A program made the translations under genes and the position numbers. A model generated the notes under the pieces. It made no database searches. It was not told the origin of the DNA and saw only the letters and a list, made by a program, of their open reading frames with translations. Source: Sipunculus nudus (lineage: Eukaryota > Annelida > Sipuncula > Golfingiida > Sipunculidae). Taken from it: a DNA stretch of 64,000 nt. The stretch is taken from assembly GCA_026874595.1 (NCBI GenBank), contig CM049322.1:24961400-25025399 (forward strand), given 5' to 3'. This document shows positions 1-11,134 of the stretch, piece by piece; positions within the stretch are counted from its first letter, which is position 1; the number at the start of each line of letters is the position of its first letter.

Positions 1-341
1 AATGTGCAGGCTGTGTTAGTCCATATGTTTGTACACCGCACCGCGATGCCCCCGTGATCAACCGGGTTCTTTGTACATGGGCAACCTGGTTACGCGCGCA
101 GCCTTGTTACGCGGACAGCCTGGTTACGTGGACAGCCTGGTTACGCGGGCAGCCTAGTTACGTGGACAACCTCGTATTTTGTTGTGTCCTCTGGTATGAC
201 AGTCGTATTTGGTTGTGTAGAAGCAGCCGGAGTGAAATCCTTCAAATGATAACACCATAGTGCATTCTTTAACTAACATAATCTGCCGATGTTCCATTCA
301 CACTGCATAAATACATTATATTTTTACAAAGAGAACTCATT
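1..341. other. Unassigned flank with a small tandem repeat
   Basis: No gene is recognised. The stretch holds a short 17-bp tandem repeat (listed separately) and is otherwise AT-rich. A 68-codon open frame across the repeat is repeat-driven and I do not call it coding. Confidence 0.5.
82..174 (+). repeat. 17-bp tandem repeat, about 5 copies
   Basis: Five consecutive copies of a unit close to CAGCCTGGTTACGCGGA start at 82, 99, 116, 133 and 150, and the partial copy from 167 reads CAACCTCG. Copies differ at CG/TG positions, as expected from methylated-CpG decay. Confidence 0.85.
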
Positions 342-676
342 AGGCCAAAATAAAAATAAAAGTATGGTTCTCAGGCACTTTTTTTCCAGAAATCAATGCG
401 AGCGGGCGATTTTTTTATTTTAATTTTTTTTGGTATGTTTCGATAAAAATGTCAAATTATAAGGGAAAAGCATAATAATAACATATTTATTTGGCTAAAT
501 AAGTAAAAGCACCACATTATAAAGGAAGTTGTATGATTGTATCTCCTTGAAAGAAATGTCCGAGCGGCTGAAATTGATAAGTTTCTATTGAAAATCAAAA
601 TAAAAATTTTTGATGCGGGAGTTTAAAATTGATGCGGGCGGTGCCCGAGAACCATACCTTTAATTTTTTTTGGCCT
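342..676. mobile_element. MITE-like element with ~36-bp terminal inverted repeats
   Basis: The left end (342-378) begins AGGCCAAAATAAAAATAAAA and continues through TATGGTTCTCAGGCAC. The right end (641-676) reads GTGCCCGAGAACCATACC and ends in GGCCT. Reverse-complementing the right end gives the left end with only a few differences. Both ends abut TTA, a possible short target duplication. Internal GCGGGCG-type words near both ends extend the symmetry. There is no coding capacity, so it is a non-autonomous DNA transposon. Superfamily not assigned. Confidence 0.7.
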
Positions 677-688
677 TATTTCAATAAA

Positions 689-690
<2 letters not shown>

Positions 691-728
<38 letters not shown>
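691..728. repeat. (AT)n microsatellite
   Basis: Nineteen uninterrupted AT dinucleotides immediately outside the right end of the inverted-repeat element. Confidence 0.95.
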
Positions 729-731
<3 letters not shown>

Positions 732-810
732 GGGAAAAGTGACATTTGAATACTCGTAGGTTTAAAAGCAATTGCCCCAACCACGCCTCCGATTCATCTG
801 CCCCCATCCT

Positions 811-833
811 CCCCCCCCCCCCCCCCCCCCCCC
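811..833. repeat. Poly(C) tract, 23 nt
   Basis: Uninterrupted run of 23 C, i.e. a long G tract on the minus strand. It is one of several long G/C homopolymers in the window. Confidence 0.95.
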
Positions 834-839
834 TTTACT

Positions 840-1095
840 CTGACTGCCAATGGACGCCAGATATCATTGGATAAAGGTTGGAACTGTACGGCTGACGTCA
901 AGCACCTCGAGCAACAGACACTGTACGTTTGAGAACTACGAGGCCGGAAGAGGGCGCTCGAGGAGGGTCGGGTGGCCAGGAGGGATCGAACGGGAAATGA
1001 GGAGGGCGCCACGAGTCCTCACAGAAGAATTTGGAGTGCTCCGGCATCGAGACCACAGCGGGTCGTGCGGACATAGTCTTGATTGTTTAGAATAG
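840..1095. promoter_or_regulatory. GC-richer block with CCAAT and CRE motifs
   Basis: In an AT-rich neighbourhood this block is clearly GC-richer. It carries a CCAATGG box at 847-853 and a full palindromic CRE, TGACGTCA, at 893-900. A second TGACGTCA lies at 1382-1389. These are the kinds of motif found in animal promoters, but no TATA box, initiator or linked first exon could be tied to them. The 81-codon open frame here matches no family I recognise. Promoter status is inference. Confidence 0.25.
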
Positions 1096-2144
1096 GGTAG
1101 ACCTATTGTTGTACATCTGACAGGGTGACGTATTAAAGATACATTTTATCCTGGAATGTGTGCATGTACATATGTATGAGCACGTGCTTCATACAGACAT
1201 GCACGCCGACACAATATTTCAGTATTTTTCAAAATGGTTAATATTTTGTGAGACGTTCGTTCTGATAACAACAAGATGTACCTGATACCGGTGATGATAA
1301 AGTGATGAGGGTGTCTGTTACAGGTTCCCTGGGTGATCAGCGCGGGGAGGTCAGACTCGGGCAGTCTGTCAGCGTCATTGCTGACGTCATCTTTGTGGCC
1401 ACTGCTTTGTTGATGATAATTCTGGTTTCCACGGGAGCAGAGTGCTGTAAGTCTGTCACCATGGCGATGTTAAATTGTCACAGCCACTATATGTTGTTTT
1501 AAACGAATTTAACAAATGCACTTTAGGACCCATTATGATTGTCGAGACTTGTCTTTATATTACCTACGGCACATTCTTTATTTTAAATCCTTTGGTTTGG
1601 TGTGATGTCTGACGACAGACACCACAGCGTCCCTGTACATGCACTCAGAAACACCACGGCGTCTCTGTACGTACGATGATTTAAAAAAAAGAACTTTAAG
1701 GTGATACACTATAAATTCACACATTCCTTTTGATGCTGAACGTGGTCTTTGACAGAATGTTGAAAATCACCATAGTTTTATTCATGTTAAAGAAACTGTA
1801 TTTGACATTTGAGTCATATTTCAAATGAAACTGCAAAAGATTTTTTTTTCCAAATGTAAATACAAATGCACATCAAGTGACCCAATCTCGTGTAACCATT
1901 TCACATTTCAACGGAAGAGTATTTTTTAGACTAGGTTTGGACACAGTACAACAACTTTCTATTAAAACAACATTAACCCCTATTTCAAAATGATCAAAAT
2001 ATCTTTTTATGAGAACACAGGATATTCCATGTTGGAATCAAACAAACAATCCTACTGAACAGTTATATATTAGCGTTTTGTTTCCCTTGTGACTAAGGTG
2101 GTCCAGAAAGAGTTCATCCCGAGGACGAGGCTGAGGTGAGGAGT
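1096..2144. other. Unassigned, no gene recognised
   Basis: Moderately AT-rich. The only notable features are the second TGACGTCA at 1382-1389 and a 66-codon open frame (1302-1502) whose middle would be a hydrophobic helix. It has no clear splice context, and I do not recognise it. Confidence 0.4.
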
Positions 2145-4185
2145 CCTGGCCAGGAACCACACCCAAATTCAACTCAATCATACTCCAGCCAGGATTCACG
2201 GCCAAGCTCAGGTCAGTCATACACTGGTTACACATCCGGCCGGGAATCACGGCCAAGCTCAGGTCAGTCATACACTGTTTACACACCCGGTCGTGAATCT
2301 TGGCCAAGCTCAGGTCAGCCATACACTGGTTACATACCCGGCCGGGAATCACGGTCATGTACTGGTTATACACCCAGCCGGGAATCAAGGCAAGGCTCGG
2401 GTCAGTCATACACTGGTTACATACCCGGCCGGAAATCACGGCCAAGCTCAGGACAGTCATACACTGGTTACATACCCGGCCGGGAATCAAGGCCAAGCTC
2501 AGGACAGTCATACACTGGTTACACACCCGGCCGGGAATCACGTAAGGTCATATACTGGTTATACACACAGCCGGGAATCAAGGCAAGGCTCGGGTCAGTC
2601 ATACACTGGTTACATGCACCCGGCCGGAAATCACGGCGAAGCTCAGGTCAGTCATATACTTGTAAAACATCCGGCCGAGAATCACGGTCATATACTGGTT
2701 ATACACACAGCCGGGAATCAAGGCAAGGCTCGGGTCAGTCATACACTGGTTACACACCCGGCCGGAAATCAGGGTCATATACTGGTTACACACCGAGCCA
2801 GGCATCAAGGCCAAAGCTCAGGTCAGTCATACACGGGTTACACACCCGGCCGGGAATCACGGTCATATACTGGTTATACACACAGCCGGGAATCAAGGCA
2901 AGGCTCGGGTCAGTCATACACTGGTTACACACCCGGCCGGAAATCAGGGTCATATACTGGTTACACACCGAGCCAGGCATCAAGGCCAAAGCTCGGGTCA
3001 TTCATACACTGGTTACACACCCAGCCGGGATTCAAGGCCAAGCTCAGGTCAGTCATATACTGGTTACACACCCAGCCGGGAATCAAAGCCAAGCTCAGGT
3101 CAGTCATACACTGTTCACACACCCTGCCGTGAATCTTAGCCAAGCTCAGGTCAGTAATATACTGGTTACACACCCAGCCGGGAATCAAGGCCAAGTTCAG
3201 GTCAGCCATACACTGGTTACACACCTAGCCGGGATTCAAGGCCAAGCTCAGGTCAGTCACACACTGGTTACGTACACATCCGGCCGAGAATAACGGTCAA
3301 GCTCAGGTCAGTCATACACTGGTAACACATCCAGCCGGGAATCACGGCCAAGCTCAGGTCAGTCATACAATGGTTACGTTCACATCCGGTCTGGAATCAC
3401 GGCCAAGCTCAGGTCAGTCATACAATGGTGACACAACCAGCAGGGAATTATTAATCAAGGCCAAGCTCAGGTCACTCATACAATGGAAGCACAACCAGCC
3501 GGGAATCAAGGCCAAGCTCAGGTCAGTCATACAATGGTAACACAACCAACCGGGAATCAAGGTCAAGCTCAGGTCAGTCATCGATGGTTACACACCCGGC
3601 CGTAAATCTTGGCCAAGCTCAGGTCAGTCATAAAATGGTAACACACCTAGCCGGGAATCAAGGTCAAGCTCAGGTCAGTCATACACTGGTTACATAACCA
3701 GCCAGGAATCTTGGCCAAGCTCAGGTAAGTCATACACTGGTTACACACCCGGCTGGGAATCACGGTCATACACTGGTAACACATCCAGCCGGGAATCACG
3801 GCCGAGCTCAGGTCAGTCATACACTGGTTACGTACTTATTCGGCCGGGAATCACGGCCAAGCTCAGGTCAGTCATACACTGGTAACACATCCAGCCGGGA
3901 ATCACGGCCAAGCTCAGGTCAGGCATACACTGGTTACATACCCGGCTCATATTCACGGCCAAGCCCAGGTCAGTCATATACTAATAACACGCCCAGCCGG
4001 GAATCACGGCCAAGCTCAGGTCAGGAATACACTGGTTACATACCCAGCCGGGAATCACGGCCAAGCTCAGGTCAGGCATACACTGCATGGTTACATACCC
4101 AGCCGGGAATCACGGCCAAGCTCATTTCAGGCATACACTGGTTACATACCCGGCCGGAATCACGGCCAAGCTCAGGTCAGTAACA
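2145..4185 (+). repeat. 51-bp minisatellite, ~2 kb
   Basis: Tandem units each contain CCAAGCTCAGGTCAGTCATA followed by CACTGGTTACACACCCGGCC and GGGAATCACGG (51 bp). Shorter derivatives lack the CCAAGCTCAGGTCAG part. A composite block beginning GGTCATATACTGGTTATACA recurs near 2547, 2687 and 2862, so there is higher-order duplication. As 51 is a multiple of 3 and the unit lacks stops, long open frames appear on both strands (plus-strand period QSYTGYTPGRESRPSSG). Units become more variable and indel-rich after about 3290, breaking these frames. Confidence 0.95.
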
Positions 4186-4230
4186 CTTTGGTAATACCCT
4201 TTTCCATGAGGGTTTTCAGCATATATCTAA

Positions 4231-4275
4231 ATCGATAGATCGATAGATAGACGGACAGACAGATAGACAGACAGA

Positions 4276-4307
<32 letters not shown>

Positions 4308-4313
4308 TAGATA
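4231..4313. repeat. GATA/GACA microsatellite
   Basis: Interspersed GATA and GACA tetranucleotides over about 80 bp, directly downstream of the 51-bp minisatellite. Confidence 0.95.
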
Positions 4314-4590
4314 TTTATTCACGTTGACTCTCAGTTCAGATCCATCTCACGATACATGTACGTCTAATGACCTAGGGTTTAAGTAGCCAATGATAGACAG
4401 AAGTTGTATATTCAAACCTTTTGTCTTTATTCAGTTTGTACACTTAATTGTAACTGAGCCACAGGTGTATCTATCGCTTCTCGTTTCAGCCAGCGACAGC
4501 GTCTCCGACAAATGAGGTAGTTTGGAATGATGTCACAATCCCTACGGGTCTGGACTTGATGTCGTCACCTTCTCTGATGATTATGTATAC

Positions 4591-4905
4591 CAGCGGGCCC
4601 AGTCAGTAAACAATGTAAAAAAAGTAAACCAGTGACAGCGGGCCCAGTCAGTAAATATTGTAAAAAATTCAGTAAACCAGTGGCAGCGGGCCCAGTCAGT
4701 AAACATTGTAAAAAATCAGTAAACCAGTGGCAGCGGGCCCAGTCAGTAAACATTGTAAAAAATCAGTAAACAAGTGGCAGCGGGCCCAGTCAGTAAACAC
4801 TGTAAAAATGAGTAAATCAGTGACAGCGGGCCCAGTCAGTAAACATTGTAAAAAACCATAAACCAGTGACAGCGGGCCCAGTCAGTAAACATTGTAAAAA
4901 ACCAG
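4591..4905 (+). repeat. ~47-bp tandem repeat, 7 copies
   Basis: The core CAGCGGGCCCAGTCAGTAAA recurs about every 44-50 bp from 4591 (seven copies), each followed by CATTGTAAAAAA-like sequence and AGTAAACCAGTG. Length changes occur mainly in the A tract. Confidence 0.95.
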
Positions 4906-4919
4906 TATACCTTCTGACG

Positions 4920-5525
4920 TCTGATAATATTTTTTTGATTTGTCGAAACTGGACAGTCGTTCGGTGTACAAGGCACTCATCAGTACAATTTATCAGGTTC
5001 AAACAAATATTAATGGACTCGGTGATATTGGATATATCGATTGGCATAATGTTTATGAAAATGTTTATCAATGTACTCTTGATACTTATCTACCCGAGTT
5101 CCAATTTAAGATTATTAGAAATGATTTTCCAGTAAATAAGAAATTTTTAAAATGGAAATTGACAGACAACCTAAGATCCAGTTACTGTTATATTTACAAT
5201 GAGTCATCTGTTTATTATTGTCGTACTAAGAAAACGTTTATCTAAGGTTGAAAAAGTGGATTGGAAGTAATGGCTATATTTTACCCGTGTTTAGGAAATC
5301 AAATATTTTGTATGGTCAGTTAGCGGTAAGTAATAACAGTAGGCTTAACAATACAATTTTTCTCATTTCAAATACGTACTATTCATCAAGAGGGAAAATG
5401 AAACATTAGGATGAATTCTAAAAACTGACATATGCATGTGTTTATGTACTTGTACTTCTTTATGTATTTTTTTGTTATGATATGTATGTGTCTAAAACCT
5501 TTTTGAAATAAATATCATTTCAAAA
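4920..5525 (+). pseudogene. LINE (non-LTR) ORF2 C-terminal remnant and 3' end
   Basis: The open frame from 4940 to 5245 encodes a segment resembling the C-terminal region of animal LINE reverse-transcriptase proteins: LPEFQFKIIRNDFPVNKKFL followed by KWKL and an SSYCYIYNES block, in the position of the usual '..FQ.KI.h...PtN..L.kw...' and Cys-containing tail. After a frame interruption near 5245, NNTIFLISNTYYSSRGKM at about 5350-5400 matches the usual last conserved block of such proteins. A 3' UTR-like tail with AATAAA near 5508 follows. The reverse-transcriptase core is absent, so this is a 5'-truncated dead copy. Family recognition is by eye. Confidence 0.7.
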
Positions 5526-5544
5526 AGATTGGGGGAGGCGGTGT

Positions 5545-8500
5545 CAATGAGATTGGGGGATTTGGTCTGTACAGATCCAAAACAGAGAGGGGTTAATGAT
5601 TTGGTCACCACAGATCCAAAACAGAGAGGGGTTAATGTTTTGGTCACCACGGATCCAAAACGGAGAAGGGTTAATGTTTTGGTCACCACGGATCCAAAAC
5701 AGAGAAGGGTTAATGTTTTGGTCACCACAGATCCAAAACAGAGAGGGGTTAATGTTTTGGTCACCAAGGATCCAAAACAGAGAAGGGTTAATGTTTTGGT
5801 CACCACGGATCCAAAACAGAGAGGGGTTAATGTTTTGGTCACCACGGATCCAAAACAGAGAAGGGTTAATGTTTTGGTCACCACAGATCCAAAACAGAGA
5901 GTGGTTAATGTTTGGTCTCCACAGATCCAAAACAGAGAGGGGTTAATGTTTTGGTCACCACAGATCCAAAACAGAGAGGAGTTAATGTTTTGGTCACCAC
6001 GGATCCAAAACGGAGAAGGGTTAATGTTTGGTCACCACAGATCCAAAACAAAGAGGGGTTAATGTTTTGGTCACCACAGATCCAAAACAGAGAGGGGTTT
6101 ATGTTTTGGTCACCACGGATCCAAAACGGAGAAGGGTTAATGTTTGGTCACCACAGATCCAAAACAGAGAGGGGTTAATGTTTTGGTCACCACGGATCCA
6201 AAACGGAGAGGGGTTAATGTTTTGGTCACCACGGATCCAAAACAGAGAAGGGTTAATGTTTGGTCACCACAGATCCAAAACAGAGAGTGGTTAATGTTTC
6301 GGTCACCACGGATCCAAAACGGAGAAGGGTTAATGTTTGGTCACCACAGATCCAAAACAGAGAGAGGTTAATGTTTTGGTCACCACGGATCCAAAACGGA
6401 GAAGGGTTAATGTTTTGGTCACCACGGATCCAAAACGGAGAAGGGTTAATGTTTTGGTCACCACAGATCCAAAACAGAGAGGGGTTAATGTTTTGGTCAC
6501 CACAGATCCAAAACAGAGAGGGGTTAATGTTTTGGTCACCACGGATCCAAAACGGAGAAGGGTTAATGTTTGGTCACCACAGATCCAAAACAGAGAGGGG
6601 TTAATGTTTTGGTCACCACGGAACCAAAACAGAGTGGGGTTAATGTTTTGGTCAACACGGATCCAAAACGGAGAAGGGTTAATGTTTGGTCACCACAGAT
6701 CCAAAACAGAGAGGGGATAATGTTTTGGTCACCACGGATCCAAAACAGAGAGGGGTTAATGTTTTGGTCACCACGGATCCAAAACGGAGAAGGGTTAATG
6801 TTTTGGTCACCACAGATCCAAAACAGAGAAGAGTTAATGTTTTGGTCACCAAAGATCCAAAACAGAGAAGGGTTAATGTTTTGGTCACAACAGATCCAAA
6901 ACAGAGAGGGGTTAATGTTTTGGTCACCAAAGATCCAAAACAGAGAAGGGTTAATGTTTTGGTCACCACGGATCCAAAACGGAGAGGGGTTAATGTTTTG
7001 GTCACCAAAGATCCAAAACAGAGAGGGGTTAATGTTTTGGTCACACGGATCCAAAACGGAGAAGGGTTAATGTTTGGTCACCACAGCTCCAAAACAGAGA
7101 GGGGTTAATGTTTTGGTCACACGGATCCAAAACGGAGAAGGGATAACGTTTTGGTCACAACAGATCCAAAACAGAGAGGGGTTAATGTTTTGGTCACCAA
7201 AGATCCAAAACAGAGAAGGGTTAAAGTTTTGGTCCCCACGGATCTGAACCGGAGAGGGGTTAATGTGTTGGTCACCACAGATCCAAAACAGAGAGGGATT
7301 AATGTTTGGTCACCACAGATCCAAAACAGAGAGGGGTTAATGTTTTGGTCACCACGGATCCAAAACAGAGAAGGGTTAATGTTTTGGTCACCACGGATCC
7401 AAAACGGAGAAGGGTTAATGTTTGGTCACCACAGATCCAGAACAGAGAGGGGTTAATGTTTGGTCTCCACAGATCCAGAACAGAGAGGGGTTAATGTTTG
7501 GTCTCCACAGATCCAAAACAGAGAGGGGTTAATGTTTTGTCACCACAGATCCAAAACAGAGAAGGGTTAATGTTTTGGTCACCACGGATCCAAAACGGAG
7601 AAGGGTTAATGTTTTGGTCACCACGGATCCAAAACGGAGAAGGGTTAATGTTTGGTCACCACAGATCCAAAACAGAGAGGGGTTAATATTTCGGTCACCA
7701 CGGATCGAAAACGGAGAGGGGTTAATGTTTTGGTCACCACAGATCCAAAACAGAGAGGGGATAATGTTTTGGTCACCACAGATCCAAAACACAGAAGGGT
7801 TAATGTTTTGGTCACCACAGATCCAAATCAGAGAAGGGTTAATGTTTTGGTCACCACGGATCCAAAACAGAGAGGGGTTAATGTTTTGGTCACCAAAGAT
7901 CCAAAACAGAGAGGGGTTAATGTTTTGGTCACCACAGACCCTAAACAGAGAGGGGTTAATGTTTTGGTCACCACGGATCGAAAACGGAGAGGGGTTAATG
8001 TTTTGGTCACCACAGATCCAAAACAGAGAGGGGATAATGTTTTGGTCACCACAGATCCAAAACGGAGAGGGGTTAATGTTTTGGTCACCACGGATCTAAA
8101 ACGGAAAAGGGTTAATGTTTTGTCACCACAGATCCAAAACAGAGAGGGGTTAATGTTTTGGTCACCACGGATCCAAAATAGAGAGGGGTTAATGTTTTGG
8201 TCACCAAATTTTCAAAACAGAGAAGGGTTAATGTTTTGGTCCCCACGGATCTAAAACGGAGAGGGGTTAATGTGTTGGTCACCACAGATCCAAAACAGAG
8301 AGGGGTTAATTTTTGGTCACCACAGATCCAAAACAGAGAGGGGTTAATGTTTTGGTCACCACGGATCCAAAACAGAGAAGGGTTAATATTTTGGTCACCA
8401 CGGATCCAAAAGGGAGAAGGGTTAATGTTTGGTCACCACAGATCCAGAACAGAGAGGGGTTAATGTTTGGTCTCCACAGATCCAAAACAGAGAGGGGTTA

Positions 8501-9797
8501 ATGTTTTGGTCACCAAAGATCCAAAACAGATAAGGGTTAATGTTTTGGTCACCACGGATCCAAAACGGAGAGGGGTTAATGTTTTGGTCACCACAGATCC
8601 AAAACAGAGAGGGGTTAATGTTTTGGTCACACGGATCCAAAACGGAGAAGGGTTAATGTTTGGTCACCACAGATCGAAAACAGAGAAGGGTTAATGTTTT
8701 GGTCACCAAAGATCCAAAACAGAGAAGGGTTAATGTTTTGGTCACAACAGATCCAAAACAGAGAGGGGTTAATGTTTTGGTCACCAAAGATCCAAAACAG
8801 AGAAGGGTTAATGTTTTGGTCACCACGGATCCAAAACGGAGAGGGATTAATGTTTTGGTCACCACGGATCCAAAACAGAGAGGGGTTAATGTTTTGGTCA
8901 CACGGATCCAAAACGGAGAAGGGTTAATGTTTGGTCACCACAGATCCAAAACAGAGAGGGGTTAATGTTTTGGTCACACGGATCCAAAACGGAGAAGGGA
9001 TAATGTTTTGGTCACAACAGATCCAAAACAGAGAGGGGTTAATGTTTTGGTCACCAAAGATCCAAAACAGAGAGGGGTTAATGTTTTGGTCACACGGATC
9101 CAAAACGGAGAAGGGATAATGTTTTGGTCACAACAGATCCAAAACAGAGAGGGGTTAATGTTTTGGTCACCAAAGATCCAAAACAGAGAAGGGTTAATGT
9201 TTTGGTCCCCACGGATCTAAAACGGAGAGGGGTTAATGTGTTGGTCACCACAGATCCAAAACAGAGAGGGGTTAATTTTTGGTCACCACAGATCCAAAAC
9301 AGAGAGGGGTTAATGTTTTGGTCACCACGGATCCAAAACAGAGAAGGGTTAATGTTTTGGTCACCACGGATCCAAAACGGAGAAGGGTTAATGTTTGGTC
9401 ACCACAGATCCAGAACAGAGAGGGGTTAATGTTTGGTCTCCACAGATCCAAAACAGAGAGGGGTTAATGTTTTGTCACCACAGATCCAAAACAGAGAAGG
9501 GTTAATGTTTTGGTCACCACGGATCCAAAACGGAGAAGGGTTAATGTTGGTCACCACAGATCCAAAACAGAGAGGGGTTAATGTTTTGTCACCACAGATC
9601 CAAAACAGAGAAGGGTTAATGTTTTGGTCACCACAGATCCAAACGGAGAAGGGTTAATGTTTGGTCACCACAGATCCAAAACAGAGAGGGGTTAATGTTT
9701 TGGTCACCACAGATCCAAACGGAGAAGGGTTAATGTTTGGTCACCACGGATCCAAAACAGAAGGGGGGGATGTTAATGTTTTGGTCACCACAGATCC
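5545..9797 (+). repeat. 39-bp minisatellite, ~4.25 kb, with ~1-kb higher-order units
   Basis: About 110 tandem copies of a 39-bp unit (TTAATGTTTTGGTCACCACG then GATCCAAAACAGAGAGGGG), with 38-bp and shorter variants. Recurrent alternatives are CACGGATCC versus CACAGATCC and AGAGAGGGG versus GGAGAAGGG. The rare marker GGTCCCCACGGATCT recurs at 7231, 8238 and 9204, and GGTCTCCACAGATCC-type units near 7460, 8467 and 9434. Blocks of about 1007 and 966 bp have therefore duplicated as wholes. The 39-bp period keeps frames open (13-residue period VNVLVTTDPKQRG), but frame-breaking 38-bp units are scattered throughout. It begins just after the 3' tail of a LINE remnant. Confidence 0.97.
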
Positions 9798-10116
9798 ATA
9801 CTCCTCACAGCTGCTGCTCATATTTAGAAGGCTCCGCCACACATTGGGTCTTAACCTGACCTGCGCCTCGTGCTATGAAACCAGACAGAAACTTGTTTAA
9901 AACTATACCTCTATCTTGCCTACAAAACGATTCTGGGAAGTCCTATTGCCACAGCATAAGTATATTGACCAGATAAAGAATTGCTTTAAACTCACTTTAA
10001 ATATCTACGTAGAGGTTAGTTTCTAGAAACTGGCTGTAAAGAGGCTTGGAAGTAGTGATTTAGGAAGACTAAGACTGAAAACATAACCATTTTTCCTTTC
10101 TCTCCCATTTTCCTTT
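9798..10116. other. Unassigned spacer
   Basis: Single-copy-looking sequence between the minisatellite and a short direct-repeat block. No gene, RNA or element end recognised. Confidence 0.4.
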
Positions 10117-10430
10117 GTCAGAATCGACACTGAAGAATACCCAGACAGAGTGTTTTTTTTTTTAATATTGATACCAACTTACTGTGCCAACACCAAAAAC
10201 TCTAGGACTTACATCTTCCATTTTTTTTTGGGGGGGGGGGAGGGGGGGTTGCTTTTTTATCATATGTCAGAATCTACACTGAAGAAAACATGGGCCGAGC
10301 CTTTTTTAAAACATAGATACGAACTTACAATGCCAACACCCCAAACTTTAGGACTTGCATTTCCGTTTTATTTAGTTGTCAGAATCGACAATACGGTAAA
10401 CCTAGATATGTACTTACTATTATATATATA
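10117..10430 (+). repeat. Imperfect direct repeat, three degenerate copies
   Basis: Copies start GTCAGAATCGACACTGAAGA (10117), GTCAGAATCTACACTGAAGA (10266) and GTCAGAATCGACA (10378). Each continues with a 'GATACNAACTTAC..TGCCAACACC' or related block. Between copies 1 and 2 lies a T9-G11-A-G7 tract (10221-10248). Confidence 0.75.
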
Positions 10431-10570
10431 TATATTTAATATATGTATATATTTATTCATATACAATTGTTCTTTCTAGGTTGTTTGCAATGTACTGATG
10501 GCAAAGTGCTCGATTGTATAACCAGAGCGTATAAATATTTATCATGTATAATGAATCAAACGATTGTAAG

Positions 10571-10626
10571 CATCGTGTTGACTAATTATTTTCGTACCGT
10601 TGTACGGCACTCTTCAGAACGGTATG
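10571..10626 (-). ncRNA. Hammerhead-ribozyme-like motif in the PLE 3' region
   Basis: On the minus strand the order is CATACCGTT, the core CTGAAGA (10617-10611), a 7-bp stem II hairpin GTGCCGT-ACA-ACGGTAC (one G-U pair), GAAA (10593-10590), a minimal helix III with palindromic AATT/TAATTA loop, GTC (10582-10580), then AACACGATG. GTT/AAC and CAT/ATG form stem I around a 3x3 internal loop, as in type I hammerheads. Cleavage is predicted after the C complementary to 10580. Hammerheads with very short helix III are known from Penelope-like elements, which fits the context. An A-G mismatch in helix III may weaken it. Confidence 0.7.
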
Positions 10627-10704
10627 ACTGGAGGGGTTAAACATTGAGCACCTGGTTGTTCACTGAAGCGTGTTTGTGCTTAATACCCGTACGTGTCTAA
10701 TCTG

Positions 10705-11134
10705 GATTATTCTTTGTGTTGAGTTTACGTAAGAGGAATTTGTCAGTGTGTCTACAACTTGTTACAAGTTCATTGCGTTGGTTAAGCGTGACCAGGTTTT
10801 GTTTACATATAATGATATAGTTCTCCCACAGACACAGGTTACATCTGTTAGTTTCTGGGGAATGTGCTTTGGATTTTCTGAGTATTCTATACTGTATTTC
10901 AAATTTAACGTTCTCTTTTAGCTCCCAAATGTATTTACTTAGTTCCGTACTATACCTTTTATCCGGGTGTCTGAACGATGTTTTATGGTTGTTATATCTT
11001 GTTTTGAAAGAATTTTCCGTGAGACCGATGTACGTTTCAATCGCTTTTCCGTTTTCTTTACTGACTGTGGCTTGATGTATGACTGATTTTGTAAGGCATT
11101 GTCCGGGTGTTGGGCATTCACGGGGATTCCTGCA
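10705..11134 (-). pseudogene. GIY-YIG endonuclease domain of the Penelope-like element
   Basis: One open minus-strand frame begins with a Cys-rich linker (CRNPRECPTPGQCLTKSV) and continues into the endonuclease core: ETYIGLTENSFKTRYNNH (YIG, Arg and His of the fold), then STELSKYIWELKEN. A C-terminal NQRNELVTSCRHTDKFLL block follows. This layout is typical of PLE endonucleases, which nick target DNA to prime reverse transcription. Upstream, the linker containing the HVLYKIFNRNTVKIS and NCMPDLKQHI segments has two in-frame stops, so the domain is cut off from the RT. No ATG suits it as an independent gene. Confidence 0.85.

Noticed and set aside
2136-3293. 385-codon frame encoding a QSYTGYTPGRESRPSSG period
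   Set aside because: Alternative plus frames and the minus strand of the same DNA are also open; 51 is a multiple of 3. No signal for transcription or splicing, and later units carry frame-breaking indels.
5570-9790. Telomere-like repeat (GGGTTAA within the 39-bp unit)
   Set aside because: GGGTTA occurs only once per 39 bp and is not in tandem TTAGGG form.
5529-9900. Many overlapping open frames of 60-200 codons on both strands with a 13-residue period
   Set aside because: A stop-free 39-bp unit is open in several frames by arithmetic; 38-bp units break every frame at intervals, and the translations have no non-repeat context. Treated as minisatellite, not genes.
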